Assembly (NCBI RefSeq): GCF_964204645.1
Contig: NC_134036.1
Coordinates: forward strand, 2,354,001-2,418,000
DNA length: 64,000 nucleotides
Direction: 5' to 3'
From: Tubulanus polymorphus
Taxonomy: Eukaryota > Nemertea > Palaeonemertea > Tubulaniformes > Tubulanidae
Below are positions 24,106-35,494 of the stretch, in pieces (the stretch's first letter is position 1; each line of letters begins with the position of its first letter). The translations under genes and the position numbers were made by a program. Under the pieces are notes generated by a model. It did not search any database. It was not told where the DNA came from and saw only the letters and a list, made by a program, of their open reading frames with translations.

Positions 24106-25025
24106 AGATTACGTAATTAATTATAAAATGTTGAATGTCTAAAGAAAATTAAAATTTTTTTGCAATTTGAATTAAGAATGTTGCGCAACAATGCCCGTCG
24201 TTTGAGCAAATATCTGGTTTCACTGGCAACGAGTGAAACTATAAACACGATCAGGAAATTAGGTTTTGATGATAGAATATTATGTAAATTAGGATGATTT
24301 AAACCTTATAGATATTAATGAATGGGGCTAACCAAATTTCGGGTGACTTCAGAAGGTATGGAATATTCTGTTTCAAGGCCATTTAGAAATATCATTCCAG
24401 TAGAAAAATCACTCAATTTCGACGATTCAGTAACCCTCCAACCCTCCAATTAAAAACTACTCAAGATCCTAAAATTTCCCCCCAAATTAAAACTCGACAA
24501 TCTCCTTTCCTCCCAATGACAGTCGGAAAGAAGCGTCTTCAAATTTTCCCCTTAACTAAAAACAGCCCGCAGGCGACCACAGCAACTATTAATAGACAAG
24601 TTAATAGCGGTAAATTGGCGAGAAGGATCCCGTTCGTCTGTCAAACCAACCGAACAGCTAAAAAAAGAGCCCCTGGCAGTAGAGTAATTAAGCCGGTATG
24701 CCCTTACGCTGTTAGCAGCGGTAGCAGTAGCAGTAGCCTGACGGGCAGACGGATGGATGGAACACAGATAACTCATGGCAAACTTCTAAACAAGAGAAAC
24801 ATTTTAGCAGACGACACTGAATCTGTTTCGAGTGGCGCGATATTTAGAATTCCGCCATGGGGATCGGTTTTACACGCAGAGTAATACCAAGTTTACTCTT
24901 GATTTAATCATTAACTTCGAGTCCTTGGAAAAGATTGCCAGAGTTTGAGGGGGGCAAATAACGCCTGGAAACATTATCAAAAGTGATATTATTATCATTT
25001 TCAAGAGAATCAGGGACTACTACAG
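24106..25025. other. noncoding stretch
   Basis: Two overlapping frames on opposite strands at 24516-24884 lack recognisable features. A GTAGCAGTAGCAGTAGC run lies near 24720 and a GCAGACGA at 24807-24814. Confidence 0.4.
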
Positions 25026-25154
25026 TTGCTTAAAAGTTTGTTAGAGTAAAACCAGTGTTTAGTTGACATAATCACGATTAAAACTTCATTGTTACCATGG
25101 CATTTATCTCCCGCTTATCTTTAAACATCTTTTGAGCAACTGCAACCCCAGGAA
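25026..25154. mobile_element. MITE-like element, CAACTGTTGC family
   Basis: The left end ACAGTTGCTTAAAAGTTTGT and right end CATCTTTTGAGCAACTG are inverted repeats with mismatches. The interior TTGTTACCATGGCATTTATC followed by CGCTTATCTTTAAACATC aligns with the element at 27602-27726. No coding capacity. Confidence 0.7.
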
Positions 25155-26369
25155 TACTTAAATTTGCTATTGGCCGAACATATTTTAGAGCGAGGGGTTT
25201 CATATTCATCTGTCTTTATTGTTTAATATTGAATGCAACTAAAGTCCTTAAAAATTCTTTTTTTTCAGGTAATGCATTATTGAGGTTGAAGTATATATCA
25301 GTAATAATGGAACCTGGTTACATATTTATGTTGGGGCCTAGATAATCCCCCGAGATCATTTTCAAATATGTGCAATTGTTACAACGGTTTTTTCCATGGT
25401 TACACGGAGCCTTTACCGAAGTTCAGTATCTATCTACGAAAGATAACTTCACAAGAATCCGCGCCTACGTTTAGTGTTTTTCTTTGTCTACATGTATATT
25501 CTAATATTTCAAAGGGGAACAGTCTCTGGCAAGCAATCGTTGCGATGCAGACATACAAAACTCTCAACGGTAAATTCGTAATGAATTATTCAAAAAACGC
25601 GACAACAGACGAAACCGTTAGGAAACAAGATGAAAATGCTAACGGTAAAAACTGTTGGCGTTCTATTTTAAGGCGAAAGGTCGCGACGACGTCTTTTTAG
25701 TTTTTGCTGATCGACTTTTGGTGTTCTCATAACGAATGGCGAAACTTTATCAAAGATGACATACGGGTCTAAACTTATCAACTGATAAGAACAGATAAGA
25801 TCGGCGAAAACTGGTAAGAATAAAGGGAAAAAAAACTTCCGGTAACATGAAGCTTGTCTGATAAACGAGGAGTTCAAATAAAGGTCTGAAAGTAAATCCC
25901 GAGTCTGTTTTACGTTTGAAACTGGATCCGCGATTTGTTTTTATTTACATCTGTTTGTGAAATTTACACCTCGTTCCAGCATGTTATAGGCCTAAACAGA
26001 AATATATTTCGGGAAACAGACGATAAACGTGTAGACTTATTCCTGCATTCCGTGCTTTATTGCCACTTTGCCATATCTTTTCTACTTACTTGATTTACAC
26101 CCAAAACCAACCCAACAATGCGGGAACTTACTTTCAAAAAGTAGTCGTTATAGCGATAGGTTTAACGGTATTTCATTGTTGATCGGTCGTTAGGAGACGA
26201 GATACTGGAATACGGTCTGTTGGGGGTAATGTTCTAAAAGCTGGAATGCTGAGATTTGTGTAAAGAGAAATGGTCCCCGAAGTAAAACGAAAGAGGTAAC
26301 AAATTTGTAGTTCTAGAGTTCGTCGGCCGCTCGGGACGCGCGTGTCCAGAGTTTTAATGAGTGTCAATA
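25155..26369. other. noncoding stretch
   Basis: Contains a polypyrimidine-CAG followed directly by GTAATG at about 25256-25275 (a combined acceptor/donor arrangement), ACAGACGA at 25605 and 26016, and no recognised gene. A 110-codon frame at 25368-25700 has no recognisable motif. Confidence 0.4.
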
Positions 26370-26456
26370 AAGAAGCGACCGATAGAGAGAGGAGAGAGAA
26401 GAGAAGAGTGGAGAGTGTGGAGAGAAGAGAGTGAAGAGAGAGGAACTTGAGTAAAA
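26370..26456. repeat. GAGAGAAGA tract
   Basis: About 85 bp of GAGAGAAGAGAAGAGTGGAG-type purine repeats. The matching minus-strand frame is Leu/Ser-rich, a composition effect. Confidence 0.75.
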
Positions 26457-26799
26457 TACATAATGATTTTTTTGTGGGCTTCTCCAGTGTTGCCATTTAC
26501 AGACAGATTGCCTGAGCAGAGAGTCAATTACGTCAACGGCGGCAATGCCTCTTTTAACCAGCGGACAAACGCCGCATTTCCATCTATAAAGTACAAGAGA
26601 CCTAGAACATTAGGGTGACCTTCACATTCGGCCTGAAATATCCAAGGCTTCCTGCGTGGGAAAAGGCTTTACTGGGGATTATGGATTGCCTTTGATATTT
26701 CCTATGGAAACTGTAGTTAGAATTCTCGGAGATCTTTCGCCAAAAAGAATTGAATAGTGACTGATTCAGCTCAGGATCAGACTTTGAAGGAAACTACCC
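26457..26799. other. noncoding stretch
   Basis: Nothing recognised. Confidence 0.35.
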
Positions 26800-27005
26800 G
26801 TTTTCATATAGACTGATTGGGTATAAATATTACCCGTATCGTAAAATCCTTAACATTTCCCCGGTTTTATGGACAGGGTATGAAAGGTAGCCCTAGGTAT
26901 TAAATTCCAACCTTAGGGTGACTAACTACATAGTAACAATGAGATTAAACCATGGTAATAACGGACAAAATTTCAAAATATTTCCAGGAATTTTTTCGCG
27001 GGAAC
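26800..27005. mobile_element. MITE-like element, GGTTTCATAGAC family, degraded
   Basis: An inner segment with GTAACAATGAGA, AAACCATGGTAATAACGGAC and TTTCAAAATATTTCCAGG aligns with the intact copy at 52498-52656. Ends resembling GGTTTTATGGACAGGGT are present near 26870, and a second similar start with CGTTTTCATATAGACTG lies near 26800. Possibly two nested or tandem partial copies. Confidence 0.6.
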
Positions 27006-27601
27006 TCAGATCAAAGAAAGAATTCAGTTTCTAGTAAGAGGCCTAAATTGCGAGGGATGTTGCTATAACTGCTGTTGTAATACAGGAAAACATTTGGCCG
27101 GTTTATAGATATCGGTTCGAAAGGCGAGAAAGCGAGAGGGGGTGGGAGAGGGTATCGGTCGGGGGAATAGGAGTACGAGGGGTTTGTTCAGGTAATCAAT
27201 ATACACTCACGTACGGCTAGTCATAATACCGGCTTTATCGATCGATACATTCCTGTATACCACAGCGAAAAGAGCGTCCGTCTCATTATAAAAAAATAGT
27301 TTAACTTTCTTCTGTTCAGAAGTGAACGTTTCTATTACGATAATCCAAGTTTAAATTTAACTGTTGGCGTAAAGTGTATAGTAGTGTATTTATTTACGCG
27401 CGGGAGTAGTAGTAAAATCTCTGATATCAGCTCGCCGGTGAAGGTGTGAATACTTTATATCTACACACCAGCAGCAGCAGACGATTGGAATCACTCCGTT
27501 AAACCTATGTTTGATTGCTGTAGAATATCGGAATGTCAGAAAAACCTCCCCCGACACCAGAGATACACGTGTTTCGGTTGCTATAGTATCGGAACAGACA
27601 G
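27006..27601. other. noncoding stretch
   Basis: A GCAGCAGCAG run merges into a GCAGACGA octamer at 27467-27484. No gene recognised. Confidence 0.4.
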
Positions 27602-27726
27602 GGCCTGTTGCTCAAAAGTTGGTTAGAGTTAACCAGCAGATAGTTGGCATAGTGACAATTGAAAGTACAATGTTACTATGGTATTTATCCGCCAGTTATC
27701 TTTGACCATCTTTTGAGCAACAGGCT
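27602..27726. mobile_element. intact MITE-like element, GCCTGTTGCTCAAAAG ends
   Basis: Near-perfect terminal inverted repeats: GCCTGTTGCTCAAAAG at the left and CTTTTGAGCAACAGGC at the right. A sub-terminal GGTTAGAGTTAACCA palindrome follows the left end. Total length about 125 bp, no coding capacity. Related degraded copies lie at 9236, 25026 and 34858. This is the best preserved representative. Confidence 0.88.
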
Positions 27727-28239
27727 CCTGGTCTATATCTAAGGTAACTGTGGAACTGCGTGGAACCAGTATATCCTGACCTCCGCAGTGGGTCAGTACG
27801 CGGTATATCGGTAAGCCTGGTTGCAAGTGGTGTGTCGAACTGGGATGGAATCATGGTGGATATGTACCGACCCCTTCTTCAAAGGAAAAATCTCAATTTG
27901 CAAACGAGACGCGATATCAACATCTCAACGAGTCGAGAGAACGATATATCATCACTTTGAGATCGATATATCTGGGAGAATGAATGAGTGCTGAGAATGC
28001 GTATAAGCTTGATTTGACAAATCTGTCGCGTTACAAGACGTCCTTGAGAAAATTCGGTTTAGAGAATTATACGGTATTAAAGACACTTCAACTGTATGCG
28101 TGCGATGTTCAGTAATTGGCGGGGGTACTATATCAACTCAAATTGTGATATCTCACATTTATAGATACATATCAGTAAAGTTGTATTCCAGTTGTCGGAA
28201 ACAGTTCTCCTTGACTTTGGAAAAATGACGCAAAGTTCA
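27727..28239. other. noncoding stretch
   Basis: Short GATATATC-rich patch near 27935-27970. No gene recognised. Confidence 0.35.
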
Positions 28240-28400
28240 CTTTTATCGACCGGTTTTAATTTGAACCCATCAAACCTTTGAGATGGTTGGTTTATAGACC
28301 AGATTTAACTTCATCCTTGCTGGGACTGGTTTTAACTTAAACCAGGCAGGTTTTATAGACCAGATTTAATTTGAACCACACAGGGACAAGTTTTTTGAAC
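28240..28400. repeat. GGTTTATAGACCAGATTTAA repeats
   Basis: Three diverged units share GACTGGTTTTAA(T/C)TT, GAACC and GGTTT(T)ATAGACCAGATTTAA, at about 50-60 bp spacing. The GTTTTATAGAC word links them to the hairpin at 41831 and to the GGTTTCATAGAC family. Confidence 0.65.
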
Positions 28401-29229
28401 AAGTTTTATGTGATGCCATTCCACTTCATCGTTTGTTTGCCCTTTTTACTTATTCGTGATTGAAAATGCTTGACAAAGACGAGTTTGGATGTGGGGCCAG
28501 TTTTCACAAATAAGTCAGAAAAAAAATCTAATTTGAAAAAAAAAACTAAAATCGCTCATGAATTTTACATATTTGAATTGAATTGGTACGAAAATATTAA
28601 GGCCTACAATGAATGAATTATTGAATATAAAATAAAACTTAAAAAATGAATAAATGAATAGTTAATATTCCTACCTTCGCTGTTCGTTCGACTTGTTTTT
28701 CTGAAATTAGACAAATTAGAAACACATTTTGAGAAAAGTTATGACAATATTTAATGAAAAGGTTTTTTCACAATATAGTTTGTTCAATGTTCAGAGAAAA
28801 CACATTTCATCCGAACAGGCAGCCATTTAATCATCACGCTTTAAAACTGTTTACAATATCAAATCCGTGTTTAAATAAACAGTTTAGAAAATGAAATCCC
28901 TGTAAATTGTCGGGGCCAAAGGAATATTCTATGACAATGTCAATCCCACACGTGTTTCATTCTGTGCGTTTGGTAGAAAATCTTCCAAATCTTGATAAAT
29001 ATCAAAAAGATGATTTATTCATCCCGTGGATTTACAAACACTCTCCCTCACACACACGCAAACACACAACACCTGCGCCGATTCGGAGAAAGCTGAATAT
29101 TGCGCTTTTAAGTGATAACATAAAAACTGTTTATAGGAAATTTATTTCGTGGAATTCTGATCGAAAAAAAAGACACAATTCTTTGAGGACAGATCAATAA
29201 TTTGATCATCCAAGCAAGCAGGTCATAGG
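28401..29229. other. AT-rich noncoding stretch
   Basis: No gene recognised; a 97-codon frame at 28907-29200 has no identifiable features. Confidence 0.35.
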
Positions 29230-29480
29230 GGTTTAATGTAAAGGTCAATTTGATGATGTCATTGGGAGATTTGTGCAAGCGGCCATACGTTCCTGAAATG
29301 TCATACCACTACATCGTTTCCCCGATTCCCTGGGGCGATTTATGATGGAGAGACATAGATTTGTGAAGTTCTCAAAAGGGGCTCCGTCGCAATACATTGA
29401 AACGATGACGTCATAGGGGGATCTACGAAAACTTCCATGTTTCCTAAATTTGAATAGGACAATATATAAACTGCAACGGG
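29230..29480. repeat. CRE-like degenerate repeat cluster (TGATGTCATAGGGGGATT)
   Basis: Copies of GATGATGTCATTGGGAGATT and ATGACGTCATAGGGGGATC are followed by GCGGCCAT-type words. Further clusters of the same pattern are at 35020-35250, 50510-50870 and 54420-54690. Each unit embeds a TGATGTCA or TGACGTCA core resembling ATF/CREB or AP-1 sites. Confidence 0.65.
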
Positions 29481-29825
29481 TGAAAGTGAGGCTGAACAGA
29501 CGACAGACGACAGCCGTTACGCGTGTGTGACGTCATTACTTATCGTCATCGCCAAATTACCATCAGTCCAGTTATTGCCGTTCACGCTTAGTTACCGCGT
29601 TAGCAATAGCGTTAAATATCGGCGTTAATTTACAATTCAAATTACACCGGGATTATGAACTTAACCGTGATTTAACCGATGGTCATTGTAAACATGTTAT
29701 CATTATGGCAGACGTGTATGTAGCGTGGACGTCTGTCCGATATGTCTTAATGTGTGATGAAGACATCGCAATTTCACGGTATTAGCAACATCGATACCTA
29801 GGGCAGATGGAGAGCGACAATCTGG

Positions 29826-29965
29826 GCCCTGTTCCATAGTCCCGGCTTAGACTTAAGACCAATTTAAGACCATTTTAGTTCTATAGCCTATCTAACAACT
29901 CAAGACCAGTCTTAAAATTTAAGGTCATTTTTGGACTCAAGTCTCAAATGAGGAATTGGCCCCTG
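29826..29965 (+). mobile_element. MITE-like element, AGACCAGTCTTAAG family
   Basis: Starts GGGCCCTGTTCCATAGTCC, continues with GGCTTAGACTTAAGACCA, TTCTATAGCC and AAGACCAGTCTTAAAATTTA, and ends near GGACTCAAGTCTCAAATG. It aligns with 33195-33316 read on the minus strand. No coding capacity. Confidence 0.7.
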
Positions 29966-30213
29966 GGGTTTAGCGGACACAATTTACTCCTTGGAATAAA
30001 ATACAGCCTTTTAAATCTTGTATACGTCGCTAGACCTTACCGATAAACAGATGGGACGGTTGGAAAAAGCGGGGTTTGTTGGAAAAAAATATATCCCCAT
30101 TCTTGGAATAGACTTTTTTATAATTTCCAGGCAATGGGTTCTTGTAATCAGCAGAGAATGATAGCGGGTATTGTTAGCGAATTGAGTCGGGTTACCATAG
30201 AGCTTAACAGTCG

Positions 30214-30300
30214 CCACACCTGACTGGTCACACCTGACTGGTCACCAGTCAACTTCACCTGGCTGCTCGCCAGTCACCACGCTGACCAGCCAAACCAAAT
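30214..30300. repeat. CACCTGACTGGT short repeats
   Basis: CACACCTGACTGGTCA is repeated, then diverged CACCTGGCTGCTCGCCAGTCACC and CTGACCAGCC words follow. About 15-25 bp spacing, three to five copies. Confidence 0.65.
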
Positions 30301-30311
30301 AACACACTGGT

Positions 30312-30500
30312 CTATGGTTTTATGGTCAGGGCGTTGAGCTACCAAGCCGACGGTCCCAGGTTCGAGGCCAGTGTAGGCGTCAGTATTGGCATGACTTTGA
30401 ATATGGCTCATCCTAAACGTCCCGTGCGGTGTAACAAGTTTTTATTGTATTTACTACGGACACATTATGTCATCATTTTTATGTATCTTCAATAAATAAA
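30312..30500 (+). mobile_element. probable tRNA-derived SINE fragment
   Basis: Positions 30312-30372 look tRNA-like: an A-box-like TGGTCAGGGCG at 30323 and a B-box GGTTCGAGGCC at 30359-30369, the expected spacing for an RNA polymerase III internal promoter. A non-tRNA body of about 120 bp follows and ends in AATAAATAAATG. I could not fold a full cloverleaf or find a second copy in the window. Confidence 0.4.
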
Positions 30501-30965
30501 TGTTCTTTTCTAGTTTTGCCAAAACTATGTTTCGTTGGACGAGTTTTCCATTAAGAAACCAACAGCTGCTATGATATAGATCGAGAAGTCAGACAATTTT
30601 GGGGGTTATTTCTAAAATCGTTTAAAGGTGGTTGTGATCGATTGGAGTGAGTGGAAAAATCTCCATCGATTCAGTTTTTCTTTCGAAGTTTTTAGTTTTT
30701 CCCCGGAACAGACGCCATTTTAATTGACGGCGAAAAAAATCCAATCGGCAGAAAAAAGAAACGCGCTTAAAAATTCCTGTCTCCGGATGAAAAAAAATCC
30801 AGCATTTTTTATTTTTGCCGAATTCTCTCGGAAGATGCAACAATTTCAACCGTTGAATAATAGAACGATTCGGCAGACGAGAGATGACGTCACGGGTTAA
30901 TAGTCGAGAGCTTTTTCTCGAAGGTAAATGACATTAATGCAGACGTTAGCGTATCAGCGGAATAG
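30501..30965. other. noncoding stretch
   Basis: A GCAGACGA octamer (30873-30880) is followed 4 bp later by a perfect CRE palindrome TGACGTCA (30885-30892). No gene recognised. Confidence 0.45.
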
Positions 30966-30978
30966 CGACCCCTGGTGG
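30966..30978 (-). promoter_or_regulatory. CTCF-like motif, reverse
   Basis: On the minus strand CCACCAGGGGTCG matches CCASYAGRKGGCR at 12 of 13 positions. A GCAGACGA octamer and a CRE palindrome lie within 100 bp upstream on +. Confidence 0.4.
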
Positions 30979-30989
30979 TGCGAGCGATC

Positions 30990-31172
30990 ACTACTACATT
31001 TTCATGATTCGACCATTTTTATTGATTATTTTTATGAATCCTTTTTAGGAATCCTGTTCATTCTTATGGATCATTTTTATCATTTTAATGGACTATTCTT
31101 ATGTACCATTTTTATGAATCATTTCATGGATCGTTTTTTGGGTCATCTTAAAGTATCATTTCCATGAATGAT
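30990..31172. repeat. TTTTTATGGATCA degenerate minisatellite
   Basis: Ten or so copies of a 15-20 bp unit (CATTTTTATGAATC, TTCTTATGGATC, CATTTTTATCATT and similar) in direct orientation. Strongly diverged. Confidence 0.7.
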
Positions 31173-32759
31173 TACACTATCGTTTTTTCTATCGGCATTT
31201 TTGAGATTTTCATTGAAGAACATCATTTAATTTTTTCGATGGCAAAATTAATTAAATTAACTTCGTTTGCTGATTTTTCGTCAGTAGACCAAATTAATCA
31301 CAATTTACATCCAGGAGTAGAGCGTTTAATCCACCGCATAGCGCCGTTAGAATAACTCTCCCAGCAGCGCGCACGCTTATACAAATAAATTCCCGCGCAG
31401 ATTTTACAGGGGGGATAATCCTCTTTCGTGTTCGAATCGGATTAAATCGTTAATCCGTCGCTTGTAAATAGGATAAACGGATAATCCGTTAATCTGTTCT
31501 CGACGTCGTGTTTACGCTGTTTGAGTTAGAGTGTTGATACAGTAACGGAGACAGATTGGTAGGTTGTGAGAGAAGCTATCGGGTAGGTTGGGTGAAGCTG
31601 TCAGGAAGCTGTCACGCGAAGCTGTCAGGAATGATGTGAAAATGTACTGATAATTTCAAATGTGTTTTAATAGTTATTTTTACACCGTAAAAATCGTTAC
31701 AATAATATTTATATAATTTTAATTCTATTAAGTCTACGTCATCAATATTGGTGTTTCAAAATAACAATTACTTTTTATTCATAATCTTGCAATTTTCTTA
31801 GTTTTTATTTTTTTAGGGAGAAAAAATATATTCAAGATTTTGGCAAAGTAAAAAAAAACCGATAAAAATATTTCGACTCACTTGACGAATTGCTAGTCAA
31901 CGCGAGGTCATCGAACTATCAGCGATATTCCAAACGGCTGTTGTTATAATCCATGTACGGGACAGGTCACAAACATTTATAACAGAAAATCGATCCTGGT
32001 TTTTCAAAACTTTCAAAGCAGTTCAAAACGTTTATCAATTTTCCTTTTTGTATCATTTAATCCTTTTTTTTCTCAATTTGAGATAAAACTGTTTCACAAT
32101 TTTTAAGACCAGGTTAGAGAATTTTTTCGCTTTAATCGTTTATCATTGTTAATCCGTTAATCCTTTAATCCGTAAATCCGATACTCAATCCGATGTTTAC
32201 ACGCGCATTTGGGCGATATTCAGTGAATTTCACCTTTGAACTGGTCGTCCTCGCGCTGAACCTGGAGAAAAGCGTTCAATTTCAATTTTTCACAAATTAC
32301 CACAATATTCGACTCTCAATTTCTCATCTTCGAGAAATTAAGTTTAAAAACACATTAAATCCGGCAATCAAATTCTCAGAGGATAATCCACCACAAAGTT
32401 GGGAACAAAAGTTTAGCAGCAATGATAAATTTACGAATTTTTTGATAAAGGCTTCACACATAAGTATATAATCTAACACTTTACTACCACTGTGCTTACT
32501 CCAGATAAATCTATGTTATATTTTGTTTTTTATCCGAAATTTCTTTTCATCCGAAATCAACTAAATTAATCAAAATCACAATTTCTCCACAATTTCACAT
32601 AAATCCACGAATCAATAAAGCTATTCTCTGATCCTTAAGTTATTCTTTTCCACCCGTTGTTTATTTTCTAAATCCAATTTAGGAAGAACCGTATTTTATC
32701 GATATCGTCCTCTCGGTCGGTCCGTTCGGTTAACCTCCTCGCTCGACTAATGACGAGTC
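31173..32759. other. AT-rich noncoding stretch
   Basis: Repeated GGATAATCCGTTAATC-type words occur at 31440-31500 and again near 32150-32190; AAGCTGTCA is repeated at 31595-31630. A 92-codon frame at 32193-32471 has no recognised features. Confidence 0.4.
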
Positions 32760-32870
32760 GAAGAACGCGCCACGCTGCAGCCGTTACAGTCGACGCTGCT
32801 GCCGCTACGTTACAGCGTTAACGTTGCTTAACTAACGCTGACGTAACGCTACACATGTTCTTTCGGAAAA
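32760..32870. other. TAACG/CGTTA island
   Basis: AACGTTGCTTAACTAACGC, CAGCGTTAACG and GTAACGC words in about 110 bp, preceded by CGCTGCAGCCG. Shorter than the islands at 8020, 35495 and 38600. Confidence 0.55.
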
Positions 32871-32975
32871 CGCGTTGAGTTTTACAAATCGAAGAAAAGT
32901 CTTAGAATCGTAAACTTCCCCGATACGTCGGATCAAATTACTCAAAACCTGTTTGAGGTAAAAATGGAGTAAATG

Positions 32976-33076
32976 CCAGGATCCAGTTCCACAGTCATGA
33001 GTTAGAGTAATCAGTTCATTTTTAATGAGTTAACTCTGAGTCAAATCTTAACTCACAACTGTGGAACTGGGTCCTG
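32976..33076. mobile_element. MITE-like palindromic element, CCAGTTCCACAG family
   Basis: Terminal inverted repeats CCAGGATCCAGTTCCACAG and CTGTGGAACTGGGTCCTG, about 18 bp. The interior GAGTTAGAGT and AACTCTGAGTCAAATCTTAA match the copy at 18166-18280. Length about 101 bp. Confidence 0.85.
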
Positions 33077-33194
33077 ATGTCCAATTGCGCGGTCGTGTCT
33101 CAAGTTGGAAAAGGGGTCTTGAATTCAAACAGATTGTTCCCAAGTTGTAATATTTTATCGGAAATAGTGAAGAGCTTTCGCTACCAGTGTAGAT

Positions 33195-33316
33195 ATCTTC
33201 ATCCGTCCAAAAGTGATCTTAAATCGTAAGACTTGTCTTAAGTTGTTTAACTGGCTATAGAAACTAAGTTGGTGTTTGACTGGTCTTAAGTCCAAGTAAG
33301 CCACGACTAAAACTGA
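33195..33316 (-). mobile_element. MITE-like element, AGACCAGTCTTAAG family
   Basis: Read on the minus strand it matches 29826-29965 in order: GGGTCAGTTTTAGTCGTGG, GACTTAAGACCAGTC, TTTCTATAGCC, ACTTAAGACAAGTCTTA and TTTAAGATCACTTTTGGAC. Confidence 0.72.
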
Positions 33317-33789
33317 CCCGAGAGTGACAATCAAAATCGATTTTAGTCCACTAGTTTAACTCAATCTAATTAAAGTATCTTCGTAGCCAATATTTCAGAA
33401 TTAGGGATTTAAATTTTTAGAGGAACATTTTTTATTTTCAGGTACAGTGAGAAGTGTGTATAGTGTATTGATTCGTCTGCTGCTACTACTGCTGCTGCTG
33501 TTTAGTACTGAATCTTAGCGGTTGAAATGATGACACATTGTTTACAAACAATTCCGTCCGATAGCAAATAATTTGCCAGGATCCATTACAGTTAACCGCA
33601 GGCGCTGAACCCGAACACACGCGGCAATACTGTCTAATAGTGAGAGAGGAGGAGAGTGAAGAGAGAATGATGAAAAAGAGAATGATAGTGAGAGACGAAG
33701 GCTAATTCAATTAAACTCCCGACCCCCGACTCCGACTCTACGTAAGAGATGAAGAAAATCCCGTGAAATTTCATCAAAATACAACACGA

Positions 33790-34515
33790 AGCAATACGAG
33801 TTCTTCGGAAAAATTCAATATGGCCGCAAATCAGACATATTGGTCTATCTAGTGATGGTAATCGTATCCATGAACGTGAAACAAGTTGCGAAAAACAGGA
33901 GCAAAAAAATCCACGTCAAATCGTCAACTCCTCGAGGATAACACAGGAGAATTCAAAATTCAATATGGCCACAAATCAGCCATATCGGTCTACCTGGTGA
34001 TGGTTATCTTTTCCATGAACGTGAAACAAGTTGCGAAAAACAGGAGCAAAAAATCCACGTCACATCGTCAACTTTTCGGGAAAACACAGGAGAATTCAAA
34101 ATTCAAGATGGCCGCAAATCAGCCATATCGGTCTACTGCTGATGGTTATCTTCAAAAAGTCCACGTCAAATCGTCAACTCCTCGGGAAAACACTAGATAA
34201 TTCAAAATTCAATATGGCCACAAATCAGCCATATCGGTCTACAGCTGATCGTAACCTTTTCCATGAACGTGAAACAAGTTGCGAAAAACAGGAGCAAAAA
34301 AATCCACGTCAAATCGTCAACTCTTCGAGGATAACACAAGAGAATTCAAAATTCAATATGGCCACAAATCAGCCATATCGGTCTACAGCTGATGGTAATC
34401 TTTTCCGTGAACGTGAAACAAGTTGCGAAAAACAGGAGCAAAAAAAATCCACGTCACATCGTCAACTTTTCGGGAAAACACGGGAGAATTCAAAATTCAA
34501 GATGGCCGCAAATCA
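33790..34515. repeat. 145-bp tandem repeat (five to six units)
   Basis: The word CAAGTTGCGAAAAACAGGAG recurs at 33882, 34027, 34275 and 34419; the 248-bp step hides one unit with an internal deletion of about 40 bp near 34150. Every unit also has CAATATGGCC(A/G)CAAATCAGCC and TCCACGTCA(A/C)ATCGTCAACT. 145 is not a multiple of three. Successive plus-strand frames of 104 and 180 codons are artefacts of the array. The GGCCACxAxTCAGCC word is shared with the 79-bp repeats at 53254. Confidence 0.92.
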
Positions 34516-34857
34516 GCATAACTATATGAAGGCCACTGAAATCGATGTGTCGAACACACACTGTGCGGGATAGAGGATAATTATCGTTATCGTCTGCAGG
34601 TGGTGGAAATATCGTCTGCCGGAGTTCCAGCTGGGAATCAGTCACCGAGATATATATCCCGACAATCAGACGGACAATCAGACGCACAATCAGAATCACA
34701 ATCTCCGCCGAAACAAACACAGATCCCGGTAATCAAAATACATATATCCCGATAATCAGACAGACAATCTCACAATCCCCACAAAGAGATTGTTTGATTA
34801 GAAACATAAATACGGCGGCTCTGAAAATATCCGGCGCCAATTGTTCAAATGATGATT
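34516..34857. repeat. GACAATCAGAC short repeats with octamers
   Basis: Two inverted GCAGACGA octamers at 34590-34597 and 34612-34619, 22 bp apart, precede repeated CCCGACAATCAGAC and CAGACGCACAATCAGA words at 34650-34775. Confidence 0.6.
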
Positions 34858-34932
34858 TGAGTTTGAAAAATTCATTGTTACTATTGAATTCATCCACCGG
34901 TTATCTGTAAACAACCTTTCAGCAACTGATAA
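34858..34932. mobile_element. MITE-like fragment, CAACTGTTGC family
   Basis: TTCATTGTTACTATTGAATT, CCGGTTATCTGTAAACAACC and TTTCAGCAACTG correspond to the right half of the element at 27602-27726. The left end is missing or unrecognisable. Confidence 0.5.
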
Positions 34933-35019
34933 CTGAAAAATAGTTTACGATATTTGCTTTCAAAAGTAAGAACCAACCATTTATCATTTCTAGAAGAGAC
35001 TAAACATACACGTATCTGA

Positions 35020-35250
35020 AAGTAAATTTAATGATGTCATACGGGGATTATAGGATTGTCTCGAAAAAATAAATTCACTCCGATTTGAATAGTTTTTATA
35101 AAAAACGAAGAGTTTTTAGAATTGGAATTTTATCCGTATTCCGAAAATAGTGTAAGTGATGATAGCCAACACGAGGAGCCATTTCTAGATCAGTCACTTT
35201 GATAACGCCATTGGGGCAATGATGCAAAGAGCCGCCATTTGTTTTCAAAA
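35020..35250. repeat. CRE-like degenerate repeat cluster
   Basis: AATGATGTCATACGGGGATT and later AACGCCATTGGGGCAATGATG with AGCCGCCATTTG follow the pattern of the clusters at 29230, 50510 and 54420. The intervening ATTTCTAGAAG words also repeat. Confidence 0.5.
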
Positions 35251-35494
35251 GCAGCCAGCCATCATTTCTAGAAGGGATTTGCCTATATTGGGCCTACATT
35301 TGGTTCCAAGAGAAAAACCGAGTTTAAGAATTGATAGACGTTTTCTTCATACTCGAGAAAATTTCACAGAAAATCGCTGTAAGCGGTGGTAGCTATGCGA
35401 GCGGCCATTTCTAGATCGGAATGGTCGACATCAACGCCCTGTCATCAGTCGAACACGAGAACGGATCGAAAATCTATCCGCGTATAAATCACTT

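Noticed and set aside
33886-34573. Open frames of 104 and 180 codons with repeated peptides
   Set aside because: They are read through the 145-bp tandem array, whose period is not a multiple of three, so the peptide changes frame between units.
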